64,000 nt of DNA, taken from positions 1,302,001-1,366,000 of the forward strand of contig NC_026479.1 in NCBI RefSeq assembly GCF_000328475.2. Direction: 5' to 3'. The stretch comes from Mycosarcoma maydis. Its lineage: Eukaryota > Basidiomycota > Ustilaginomycetes > Ustilaginales. The position numbers and the translations under genes are program-made. Each line of letters opens with the position of its first letter. Position 1 is the first letter of the stretch. The notes beneath the pieces were generated by a model, which saw nothing but the letters and a program-made list of their open reading frames with translations, had not been told where the DNA came from and ran no database searches. Of the stretch, positions 28,059-37,025 are shown one piece after another.

Positions 28059-29198
28059 CTAAAGCAGGGTCTCGAGGACAGCGACGACCTGGTCACCAAC
28101 GTCCTTGGAGCCGTGTTTTCCGCCGAGATCAGCGGTTCTGAGTTCGAGGCCTCCGATTTGCTTGGCGTCGAGGACCTTTCTGACGGCGGCTTCGACCTTG
28201 TCTGCCAAGTCAGGTTGGTTGAGCGAGTATCTGAGCAACATGGCAGCTGAGAGGATGGTTCCTACAGGGTTGGCGATGCCTTTGCCAGCGATATCGGGAG
28301 CCGAGCCGTGAATGGGTTCATAGAGACCGTTGCACTTGCCGTTTCCATCCGGCAGACCCGAGAGCGAAGCCGAGGGAAGCAAACCGAGCGCACCGGGGAT
28401 CACAGACGATTCGTCGGAAAGAATGTCACCAAACATGTTTTCGGTCAACACAACACCGTTGAGCTTGCGTGGGTTGGATACCATCACCATACTGGCTGAG
28501 TCGACCAGCTGGTGGTCAACTGTAATACCCTGCGAAGCAAATTCAGAGTCGACCGTGTCCTGAACCACTTTACGCCAGAGACGCGAGGTGGCAAGAACGT
28601 TGGCCTTGTCGATCGAGTGGAGCGGAGCAGGCGGGTTCGATTGCAAAGCGAGGTGCGAGGCAAGCTTGGTGATGCGTTCAACATCGTGTTTGTTGTACAC
28701 CATGGTGTCGAAGGCAGCACCGTCCGAGTTGGGGTCGTCCAGGTTGGCTTCCTGGCGCTCACCAAAGTAGAGGCCTTTGACGAGCTCACGAACGACAATG
28801 AACGATACACCCTTGGCCACTTCCGGCTTCAACGGAGAGTGCGAGAGCAGCGACTCGGACGGAAACAAGCACGGTCGGATGTTGGCATACAGGTCCAGCT
28901 CCTTGCGCAAAGCAAGCAGTCCCTGTTCAGGTCGCACTTTGCCCACGCCCCACTTGGGTCCTCCCACCGAACCCATAAGGATGGCATCGGCTTCCTTGCA
29001 TGCGGCGAGCGTGTCATCAGGCAGGGGTTTGCCAGTTGAGTCAATAGCGCATCCACCAAAATCGTACGACTTGAGCTTGATCGAAAACGTGGTGCTCTTG
29101 GACGAGATCAATTCGAGAACACGCGTCGCTTGTTCGACCACCTCGGGTCCGATTCCGTCACCGGGAAGAACGACGACGTTGTAGGCTTGCTTGCTCAT
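28059..29198 (-). CDS. LEU2: 3-isopropylmalate dehydrogenase
   Basis: Third step of leucine biosynthesis: oxidative decarboxylation of 3-isopropylmalate with NAD+. 379 aa from ATG. Signatures: [13 protein letters not shown] at the N-terminus, [10 protein letters not shown], substrate-binding Arg in [10 protein letters not shown], the catalytic Tyr/Lys region ([10 protein letters not shown]), the metal-binding stretch [20 protein letters not shown] and the NAD-binding [20 protein letters not shown]. Length and order match the fungal enzymes; no intron. The 534-bp upstream region is shared with DCN1. Very confident. Confidence 0.97.
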   Translation of the reverse strand: MSKQAYNVVVLPGDGIGPEVVEQATRVLELISSKSTTFSIKLKSYDFGGCAIDSTGKPLPDDTLAACKEADAILMGSVGGPKWGVGKVRPEQGLLALRKELDLYANIRPCLFPSESLLSHSPLKPEVAKGVSFIVVRELVKGLYFGERQEANLDDPNSDGAAFDTMVYNKHDVERITKLASHLALQSNPPAPLHSIDKANVLATSRLWRKVVQDTVDSEFASQGITVDHQLVDSASMVMVSNPRKLNGVVLTENMFGDILSDESSVIPGALGLLPSASLSGLPDGNGKCNGLYEPIHGSAPDIAGKGIANPVGTILSAAMLLRYSLNQPDLADKVEAAVRKVLDAKQIGGLELRTADLGGKHGSKDVGDQVVAVLETLL

Positions 29199-29732
29199 GC
29201 TGGCGATTGACGAGGCTTAGAGGTGAGTGTTACGAAAAGTTGGGTCTTTCCAGACGTGGTTGTGGAAAGGAAGGGCAATGTAGCGGACAACGATGAATAT
29301 AACACTCATAACTGCCACCTTTTCACTTTCGGTGGTGTTCGGTGGTGAGCCGAGGTCGGTGGGGTTGTGCGAGTGTGGGTCCGTGTGACTCACAGGTCTC
29401 AACTTACCTAGTCGTGAGTGCAATCTTCTGGTTGGTTAGTTGCGCCATGTTTGCCTTCAGCCCGGCCCTTTTGAAATCTAATCTTTTGCGTCGTCACCCG
29501 CCTTAGCACGTATGGTTAGCGTGTCGAAGATTTCTGAGTTTTGCATTTCTTCCATTCGTGCGAATCCCCAATTTAGATCGGGAGCCGATCTGGCCGGGTT
29601 ATGGAAGCTCGAAGTGGAGCAAATCTGAGTCTCGCGCTTCGACTTTCCGGTTTCCATTCGTGATTTACATCGACTCACCTTTGACTTCATCCGATCGACT
29701 GTGCTCTCGTTCTTCGTGAGACGCTTTGTACC
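29199..29732. promoter_or_regulatory. divergent promoter region LEU2/DCN1
   Basis: 534 bp between two divergent ATGs. I saw no clear CCGGNNCCGG-type Leu3 site and no TATA box. A few CGTGA-type single copies of the dispersed element occur (near 29414 and 29658). Confidence 0.45.
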
Positions 29733-30777
29733 ATGTCGAGCGCAGCAAAGAAGGAAGCAATCCTTCGTCAATTCCGACAACTCACCAATGCCACCCCACA
29801 AGATGCTAACCGAATCCTGAAAGCGCACGGCTACCGGATCGAGCCGGCCACCGATGCATTCTTCAATAACGAGCAAGCTCAAATTAACGCCTCGATTTCC
29901 TCGAGTACATTGGACAGAAAGAGCGAGCGAGAGGTAAAGGAGCGTCTCAATGCCCTCTTTGACCGTTTTCGAGACGCGGGTGCCGACAGCGACGAGGAAG
30001 ATGACGAAGCGTCGCAACCAGAAGATCGCGATCTGATCAGTATAGGTGGGGCACTCAAGATGTGCGAAGCGCTCGAGGTTAGTCCGGAAGACGTGGTGTT
30101 CCTACCACTTAGCTACTACCTCAAATCGGCTTCGATGGGCACATTTACGCGAGAGGGTTACATCAATGGTTGGAAGATGCTCGACCTTTCAGATACCATC
30201 GACAAGCAGAAGAAGACTCTGGAGAAACTTCGACAGGAGCTGCTGGACAACAAACCACTGCGATTGGAGAGGATCGCTCAAGAAAAAAGCAATCCTGCTA
30301 CTGCATCCGGTGCCAACAAAGGGCTGTATGAAAAGGTATACGAGTACACCTATGCTTTTGCCCGAAGAGAAGGACAGAAGAGTTTGGCGTTGGAAAACGC
30401 TCTTGCGTTCTGGGATCTGGTGCTCCCCGCTTCGCCGACATTTCAGAGGGCAGGAAGCCAGGGTACTTTCACACAAGCGCAATTGGACCTGTGGAAGAGG
30501 TTCTTGAGCGAACAAACGCGTGGTAGAGCGGTGAGCAAGGACACATGGATGCAATTCTTAGATTTTACCAAGGAGATCAACAGTGATTTCAGCAATCACG
30601 ACTTTGATGGTAAGCTTCTCCGATATGATAAAGAGAGGGCGAAATGGCAAAAGGCGATGAACTGACATTTGGATCTGCGCACTTCTTGATACAGCTGCCT
30701 GGCCGTCCATCATTGACGACTTTGTGCTTTGGGTTAGAGACAACATGCCCGCTTCGGACGGTATGGATACCAGCTGA
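29733..30777 (+). CDS. DCN1: DCN1-like cullin neddylation protein
   Basis: Scaffold-type E3 that promotes attachment of NEDD8/Rub1 to cullins. Exon 1 29733-30609, exon 2 30695-30777; the 85-bp intron has donor GTAAGC and acceptor ACAG. Reading through the donor would give a false tail, whereas splicing yields AAWPSIIDDFVLWVRDNM, the conserved C-terminal end of the PONY domain. 319 aa. The N-terminus has a UBA-like helix set (ILRQFRQLTNATPQDANRIL). The PONY domain shows the EF-hand-like blocks (YLKSASMGTFTREGYINGW, YEYTYAFARREGQKSLAL, ALAFWDLVLP, WMQFLDFT). An acidic Asp/Glu linker lies at about residues 85-105. Converges with the mitochondrial uL5 gene. Confidence 0.93.
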
Positions 30778-30975
30778 CTGTCACACACACTCCGGGATAT
30801 GCATATCTTTCTGCAGCAAGGAGAGACCATAGGTACACCGTGATTCGGACTGGCCATGATTGAATGTGCGTATCTGTGCGATGAGCGCTGATTCACCGCA
30901 TGTCCAGGAGCGTCTTAGGCAGACTATGCAACAAACGTGTGACGTTATCCAATTGAATACGAGCTCTGATCTACT

Positions 30976-32150
30976 TTACATGTCACCCCTCCTGACAAAC
31001 GGAATGCCGAGCCCGCTCAACAGCGCCCTCGCCTTTTCGGTTGCCTTTCTACCTCTCTGGTTGGTGATGCAATCGATCTGGAAGCCAAGTGGCTTGTTCG
31101 GGTATTGATCAAGGTTGATCTCGATCTGTGGGAAGAGCGGGATCGCCTCTGGGTGCATACCCAGACTGACTACGCCCGACATGGCTGCAGGGCTTGCAGG
31201 CGGTTGACTGGCCGGAGGCAATGGGAAACCGGCGAAACTCCTCAATCTTGGCAGGACAAAGGTTGTCAACACCTCGAGAAATTCATGTGCCACAGGTGCG
31301 GGCAAAATCGCCTTGACACCGACAGGCATGCCAGGTNNNNNNNNNNNNNNNNNNNNNNNNNNNNNNNNNNNNNNNNNNNNNNNNNNNNNNNNNNNNNNNN
31401 NNNNNNNNNNNNNNNNNNNNNNNNNNNNNNNNNNNNATGCCAGGACGAAGTTGAAACGAAGCGACGCCGGATTTAGCTCGAATGATCTCGATGTGTCCCC
31501 TGGTCGAGTTGGCGTGGAAGAGCCAGTGACAGCAACGGAAGGGTCTGATAGCGAGCTTGGACGCTCAAGCCCGTGATGGCGCGCATCTGGGCGATAAGCG
31601 GAACAAGTGCGTGCTTGTTGGCGATGGCTTCTTTGCTGAAACATGTGAGGATGATCCTATCGAGCTTGGGAATCTCGTTGAGCGTGTTGGTAAGCGACAG
31701 AGGTTTGGTAAGCGGGGAGAGTCGTCGGTTACCACGCGCGGGTCGCTGCGGTCGGTTGACTGTGTATGGATCTTCAGGGTTCCATGATCGTTGTCGGTCG
31801 AGCATGTCACCGGAAGAAGCCGGGTTCGAGGGTGTGCTCGGAGAGGCGTCGCTAGAAGCAGGAATCGAGGCATCGAGGTTGACAGCGGGATCGTAGGTCA
31901 TGTACAGCAGGTCTGAAGCCAAAGTGGTGCGGTAGTGCTCCTGGTAGCGGTTGAGCTGTGTTGGTCCAATCACGACGGGATGCGGGCGAAGTGTGGTACG
32001 CGGTGATTTGGCAGCGGTGTTGAGCATGCGCGACGAGCCAGCCGAAGCACCAGCCAGAGACGATGTCGAAGCTCGAAATGCTCGAGTGGAGCGCACACCA
32101 GCTTGACGAAGCATGTTGACCGTCGTTGTCACCGTTGTCGAGGTGTTCAT
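30976..32150 (-). CDS. MRPL7: mitochondrial ribosomal protein uL5m (L5), interrupted by an assembly gap
   Basis: Large-subunit mitochondrial ribosomal protein of the L5 family. The ATG at 32150 opens a Ser/Thr/Arg-rich presumed targeting sequence, then the L5 N-terminal half (EIPKLDRIILTCFSKEAI, MRAITG). The middle resumes in another frame with IIRAKSGVASFQLRPGM, and after the 100-N gap a third numbered frame gives PGMPVGVKAILPAP and the C-terminal half (FPQIEINLDQYPN, KARALLSGLGIPF) to the stop at 30976. The gap can be closed in frame (see the gap entry). The frame change before it, between 31487 and 31562, is either a 76-bp intron with the weak donor GTCCAA or a sequence error; I cannot decide. 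Family assignment is firm, the exact internal structure is not. Confidence 0.85.
31337..31436. other. assembly gap (100 N), probably an unmerged overlap
   Basis: Exactly 100 N, a placeholder size. The left flank ends GGCATGCCAGGT and the right flank begins ATGCCAGGACG, so both contig ends carry ATGCCAGG. Merging that overlap and dropping one terminal base removes 9 bases, keeps the uL5m frame and gives the expected motif RPGMPVGVKA. No sequence is likely to be missing. Confidence 0.8.
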
Positions 32151-32643
32151 GACGGGGATAAAGGATGTATGGTGTCGGGGAGATGGTCAACTCCTGACTG
32201 GAGGTTGACTTTGAGTGGTTTCTTCTCAGCTCACAAGCTTGCATCGATGACACAAAAATCACGAATCACGAATCACATTCACGAATGTTGGAAGAAGAAA
32301 AAGTCGACCAACCCCGATCTTGCCTGTCAGCCTAAGCCTGAGCTCACACGCGGGTCGTTTCGAAAAACACGATCTGACATCTACGATTACGTACGAATTA
32401 TGTTAGCACACAAAGCTCATGCCTTGTCCACGATCTGTCATACCTCCAGAACAGCCTTGGTCCAAATATACACTTGACAACCGTGGCCTTTGCATCGCTC
32501 CTCGATCGACTTTGTCAAACACACGAGCATCTGGTCAGCAGCATTGCATTTGACCGCGCAAACCTCTTCGACACGGGCTGCCGCACCGCAAATCGTAAAC
32601 AGATCGAACTGTGGGCCTCGAGAATACATCACAGTATCACACA
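32151..32643. promoter_or_regulatory. divergent promoter region MRPL7/LSM3
   Basis: 493 bp between divergent ATGs. A heptamer run lies at 32257-32287 (AATCACG three times, then ATTCACGAATG). No other element was recognised. Confidence 0.5.
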
Positions 32644-33384
32644 ATGGCGCAAGTCGAACGATCATCCCCAGCGGCGGCCGCCAGTACGGGACCATCACCC
32701 CTCGGCTCGGTAACAGAACCATTCGATCTTATCCGTCTGTCCATTTCAGAACGTGTCTACGTCAAGTTGAGGGGCGACCGTGAACTGCGTGGCACATTGC
32801 ATGTAAGTTGTCCGCCCCTTGTCGACTTATGTTCTCGATTCGCCTTGTTCGAATGGAGGATAGATCGGAGAAGCAAGCTTGAAAAGTGGAAGGTCAAATG
32901 ATTGCTGACATAGAATATGTGCTGTTTGTTTGTTCGACAGGCATACGATGGACACATGAACTTGATCCTGGGTGATGTGGAGGAGACCATCTACGTTGTT
33001 GATGTCAACGACGAAAGTGGGTCTGAGACTGTTCGAGTAAGTATCCCAAGCCAAGCCATGCACTCACGGGGTACGTGCCGCGAGTGATCGGGACGTAGGC
33101 CTGTATCGTGCTGTATTTGCTTGTTGTCATTACGGCTCCGCTTCTGAGACACATTGAGTCTTACTGACCCGTTGTGATTTCTACGTTTTCGATCGGTTTG
33201 CACACCTCGTTCTGACGGGACACTACGATCGCATATTGTGCCATGCTCGCTTCGTCCTTTTGCTCTCACTTGCTCTTGCACGTTCCACTCGCACTCGACT
33301 CGATAGGTGGTTAAACGTCAAAGCGAAATGCTCTTTGTCCGTGGAGATAGCGTCATTCTCGTCTCGCCTCCTTCCAGCACCTAG
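32644..33384 (+). CDS. LSM3: U6 snRNA-associated Sm-like protein LSm3
   Basis: Subunit of the LSm2-8 ring (U6 snRNA, nucleus) and LSm1-7 ring (mRNA decapping, cytoplasm). Assembled from three exons: 32644-32802, 32941-33036 and 33307-33384, with both introns in phase 0 (138 bp with donor GTAAGT and acceptor ACAG; 270 bp with donor GTAAGT and acceptor ATAG). 110 aa. Sm1 motif: [38 protein letters not shown] and [11 protein letters not shown]; Sm2 motif: [15 protein letters not shown], which is typical of LSm3. The N-terminal 22 residues are a Ser/Ala/Pro extension. None of the exons forms a long open frame alone, so the gene is easy to miss. Confidence 0.95.
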
Positions 33385-34204
33385 CACGAGTGCATCAGCA
33401 AGCCTTCGACTTTCGAGCATCGATTCATCGACATACTGTACTTCTATCTTTTTCACCTACACCATTGCCTTTCTTCAGCTTTTCTGCCGTCCAAGCTTTC
33501 TGCTCGTCCAGATCGGTCATGTCAAAAACAGCCTTGCTTCATGATCAGACAACTCATATTCCATGTGCTTAACAGACAGAGCTAGGACTCGTGACTTCAT
33601 CACCCGATCTCTCTCATCCGCCGAGACCTTTGAACTCGCAACCGTTTCCTCAACCTGCTCACACATTCACTGCAAAAGAGTTGGGTTTCGAAACCATAGA
33701 TTTGATGACGAGAGAATATGTCTAAGAGTACAAAAATGGTCGTGGGTGGATGCGAGGAGTGTTAAGAGCGCCTCGCCGCGCTACATCAAATCCAGGTATA
33801 AAACGGTGACTATGCTAAACTGCTGCCGAAACTGTGGGGGCTGTGTTAAGAGCGGCCCCCCGCGCTAGTACAGAGGCGAAAGAGAGGGAGGTATACAAAT
33901 ACGGGGCTGTGTTAAGTGCGGCCCTACGCGCAACGAGAAATGCAGTAGTACAGAGAGACGAGAAGATGCGACGATGCAAATGCAGAGAGACGAAAAGAGA
34001 CGACGGGTGTAAACTCGTCAGAGATGCCCAGCTTGAAGCTGGCAGAGGGCAGGGTGTGAGGGATAGAGAGAGCAAAAAGAGGACGAACGGACTAGTTTGT
34101 TGAAAATAGTCCGGACGTCGGGTATAAATTGCGCCTCAGAAGAGCCACCATCATCAGAATCCCCGATACCATCGCATGCTGGGACACCTGGCACTACGAG
34201 TGAA
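33385..34204. other. intergenic between convergent LSM3 and PUT2
   Basis: No gene seen. It holds the GC-rich imperfect repeat at 33759-33932 and a purine-rich AGAGACGA stretch at 33940-34010. Confidence 0.6.
33759..33932 (+). repeat. three imperfect copies of a GC-rich unit
   Basis: Three copies share GTGTTAAG[AT]GCG followed by a C/G run and CGCG: 33759-33788, 33841-33872 and 33905-33932, about 65-85 bp apart. Copies 2 and 3 both have the preceding GGGGCT. After copy 2 and after copy 3 a TAGTACAGAG block follows. This looks like a small degenerate tandem duplication. Confidence 0.6.
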
Positions 34205-35863
34205 TCACTCAAGGTTGCTGAGGTAGATGTGGGTGGTGGGGTCGATGGTGGTCTCCTTGATGGTGCGGGCCGAAACAAATCGGTAGAAGATCGAGATGGA
34301 GCCGGCCTTGTCGTTTGTACCCGAGGCACGAGCACCGCCAAAGGGCTGCTGACCGACAACGGCACCGGTGCACTTATCGTTGAAGTACATCATGCCCGAG
34401 GCGTTGCGGAGCAGGTTGCTAGCGCGGATCAGTGCATATCGGTCAGCCGAGAAGATGGAGCCCGTGAGAGCATATTCGGTGGTGGTGTCGATCAACTCGC
34501 AGGTCTTTTCAAACTCGTCATCGGGATAAGCATAGACAGTGATGACGGGGCCAAAGATCTCGTTGACCATGGTGACCGACTTGGGATCCTTGGTTTCAAT
34601 AACGGTGGGCTGAATGTACCAACCTTTGGAGTCGTCACCCTGACCGCCACAGAGGACCTCGCCACCCTCCTTCTTGGCAGCCTCGATCAAGCCCATGATC
34701 TTCTCAAACGAGTGCTTGGCGATGACGGGGCCCATAAAGTGCTTGAACTCTTGGACGGGGCCGACCGAGATCTGAGCGATCTGGTCGAGCAGCTTTTGCT
34801 TGAACTCGCCCTGCCACATGGACTTGGGCACATAGAGACGCGAAAGCGCCGAACACTTCTGACCCTGGTACTCGAAAGCAGCACGGATCGACTGGGTGAC
34901 GGCAGCATCGACGTTGGCCGACTTGTGGACCATGTGGAAGTTTTTACCACCGGTCTCGCCGACAATGCGGGGGTAGCCCCGGTACTTGTCGAGGTTGTTG
35001 CCGATCTGCTTCCAGAGCTGACGGAAGACGTGAGTGGAGCCAGTGAAGTGGAGTCCTGCGAATTCGCGGTGGTTGATGGCAGCACCGACAATCTCTGGAG
35101 CGGGACCGGGGACAAACTGGATGACACCATCGGGAAGACCGGCCTCACGAAGGATCTCGTAGGCAACGTAGTTGGAGTAAATTGACATGGGGGACGGCTT
35201 CCAGACCACGACGTTACCGGTCATGGCAGGAGCGCAGATTAAGTTACCAGCGGCGATCGCGAGGAAGTTGAAGGGGGAGACAGCAAGCACGAAACCTTCG
35301 AGAGGGCGGTACTCGGTGCGGTTCCAGGTGTTGGGCGAGCACTCGGGAGGCTGCGACGAGTAGAGCTCCTGGATGTACTTTGCGCTGAAGCGGTAGAAAT
35401 CGCAAATTTCGGCAGCAGCGTCGATCTCGGCTTGCCAGACGTTCTTGCCCTGACCGAGCATGGTAGCAGCGAGCACTTTGTAGCGGTACTTAGAAGCGAT
35501 GAGATCGGCTGCCTTGAGAAAGATGGCGGCACGGTCGTTCCAGGGCATGTTCTCCCAAGCGGTCTTGGCCTTGAGCGATCCTTCGATAGCCTTCTCTACG
35601 AGCGCCTCGTCGGCTTCGTGGTAGTTGCAGAGAATGTGCGAGTGGTTGGAAGGGTTGGGCTGCTGGGCAACCTTGCCTGTCTTGATCTTTTCGCCATTAA
35701 TGACCACAGGGACCTCGAAAGGACCGGCGGCAATCATCTCATCGACAGCCTGCTGGAGCTTGATGCGGTCTTCGCTCTTGGGCTCATAGTTGCGCATGGG
35801 CTCGTTCTTGATGGGAGGCAATGAGAAAAGCCCAAATTGGGGCGCTTGAGGTACAGAAGCCAT
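34205..35863 (-). CDS. PUT2: delta-1-pyrroline-5-carboxylate dehydrogenase
   Basis: Mitochondrial second step of proline catabolism: oxidises glutamate semialdehyde/P5C to glutamate with NAD+. 552 aa, intronless, ATG start. ALDH-superfamily motifs: VSPFNFLAIAAGNL, WKPSPMSIYSNYV, FTGSTHVFRQLWKQIG, catalytic Glu in VGETGGKNFH (about residue 300), nucleophile Cys in GQKCSALSRLYVP (about 334), NEIFGPVITVYAY and the C-terminal GGARASGTNDKAGS. This pattern (SxLSRLYVP, FGGARASGTNDK) is that of P5C dehydrogenases rather than other ALDHs. The N-terminal region has no obvious cleavable presequence. Very confident. Confidence 0.96.
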   Translation of the reverse strand: MASVPQAPQFGLFSLPPIKNEPMRNYEPKSEDRIKLQQAVDEMIAAGPFEVPVVINGEKIKTGKVAQQPNPSNHSHILCNYHEADEALVEKAIEGSLKAKTAWENMPWNDRAAIFLKAADLIASKYRYKVLAATMLGQGKNVWQAEIDAAAEICDFYRFSAKYIQELYSSQPPECSPNTWNRTEYRPLEGFVLAVSPFNFLAIAAGNLICAPAMTGNVVVWKPSPMSIYSNYVAYEILREAGLPDGVIQFVPGPAPEIVGAAINHREFAGLHFTGSTHVFRQLWKQIGNNLDKYRGYPRIVGETGGKNFHMVHKSANVDAAVTQSIRAAFEYQGQKCSALSRLYVPKSMWQGEFKQKLLDQIAQISVGPVQEFKHFMGPVIAKHSFEKIMGLIEAAKKEGGEVLCGGQGDDSKGWYIQPTVIETKDPKSVTMVNEIFGPVITVYAYPDDEFEKTCELIDTTTEYALTGSIFSADRYALIRASNLLRNASGMMYFNDKCTGAVVGQQPFGGARASGTNDKAGSISIFYRFVSARTIKETTIDPTTHIYLSNLE

Positions 35864-37025
35864 TTTTTGGTTGTGTATGGGACCGTGTGCGTGAGAAGCT
35901 AGAGGTAGAAGGAGTCAACGCGATGGACTTTATGAAAGAGGAAGGATCAAAGAAGAAGCGAGAACGGGACAAGGGGCTGGAACTGAGAGACGAAACAGGA
36001 AATGGTGGCTGGACGGCGAGAAGAGGGGGATGAGAACAAGGACCTTTTTAACTAATCTCGCCACAAACGAATGAGAAAGCAGAGCAGGTCTGCCTATCTT
36101 TGTGACGACAGGGCGTAAACCGAGTCGGGTGAATTGCTGTCAGCCACCGAGTGACTTGCGTTTGAGCGGTTGCGCCAGTCACGAGTTGTGAGTTGTCACA
36201 GCACGGTCAGCAGACCCTCTAAAATCACTCGTGACTCATGACTAACTAACTTACTGTATGAGAAATCAACACATTCGCGACTGTTTGTTCCCCTTTTAAT
36301 CTTCTTCGGGCCACACGCGGCTCAACTCTCGAGTCGATCAAGAGCAAGCATCGAAAATTTCCTCTTCTCGTTCGCTTTGCTCGCAAGCCACTCCGCGCTA
36401 TCGCTCGAATGAAATCACGAATCGTGAGCCTTGAATGTCTTCGCCATAATTTCCAGACGAAATAGCCACAAGCTGAGCCTGCTCACGACTGATATTTCCT
36501 CCAGTTGTAGCAAGTCCTTTGCTGCACCGAGAAAACACCGCAGGCGACTCAGCGTCTGGCTTCCCCGATACCTAATTGTTCTTCCAAGAATGGGCTTATC
36601 AGGCAATCACGAATCGCCGTTGTTCTTCTGTGTCAGGTTCAAAGGACGAAAGATGCAACCTCATCGGGACCAAAGTGAGGACGAACCTGCGTAGTCAAAC
36701 TGCTACGATTGCCACGTGCGAGCGAGCCAAATCACGAATCGTGAACCACGAATCGGACAAAATCTGGTCTAACACCGGCTTCCGAAGCCCGTGACCTTCC
36801 GGTCAAGTTGCCGCGCTCTACGGGACAGTTCAGCGTGCAACGTTCGTAGTCGTGAGTCGCGTGAGTCTTGAGTCGTGGCAGTGCAGAGAGAAGACATCAA
36901 CGTTATCTCTAACATGCCGAATGTATAGCCAGAGCCCGCCCCGCGCAATGTGTTGTGTGCCCCAAAACCCAACGTCTTCCACGCATAGGCACTTTGATTC
37001 TAGGAATGATCATCATCTGACTGCG
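35864..37025. other. intergenic, 1.16 kb, heptamer-rich
   Basis: No gene seen. Heptamer-type elements occur around 36178-36245, at 36413-36427, at 36729-36755 and around 36848-36880 (AATCACGAATCGTGA and the CGTGAGT form). Confidence 0.6.

Noticed and set aside
34097..35185. 362-codon plus-strand open frame
   Set aside because: Antisense to PUT2, which has a full set of ALDH motifs.
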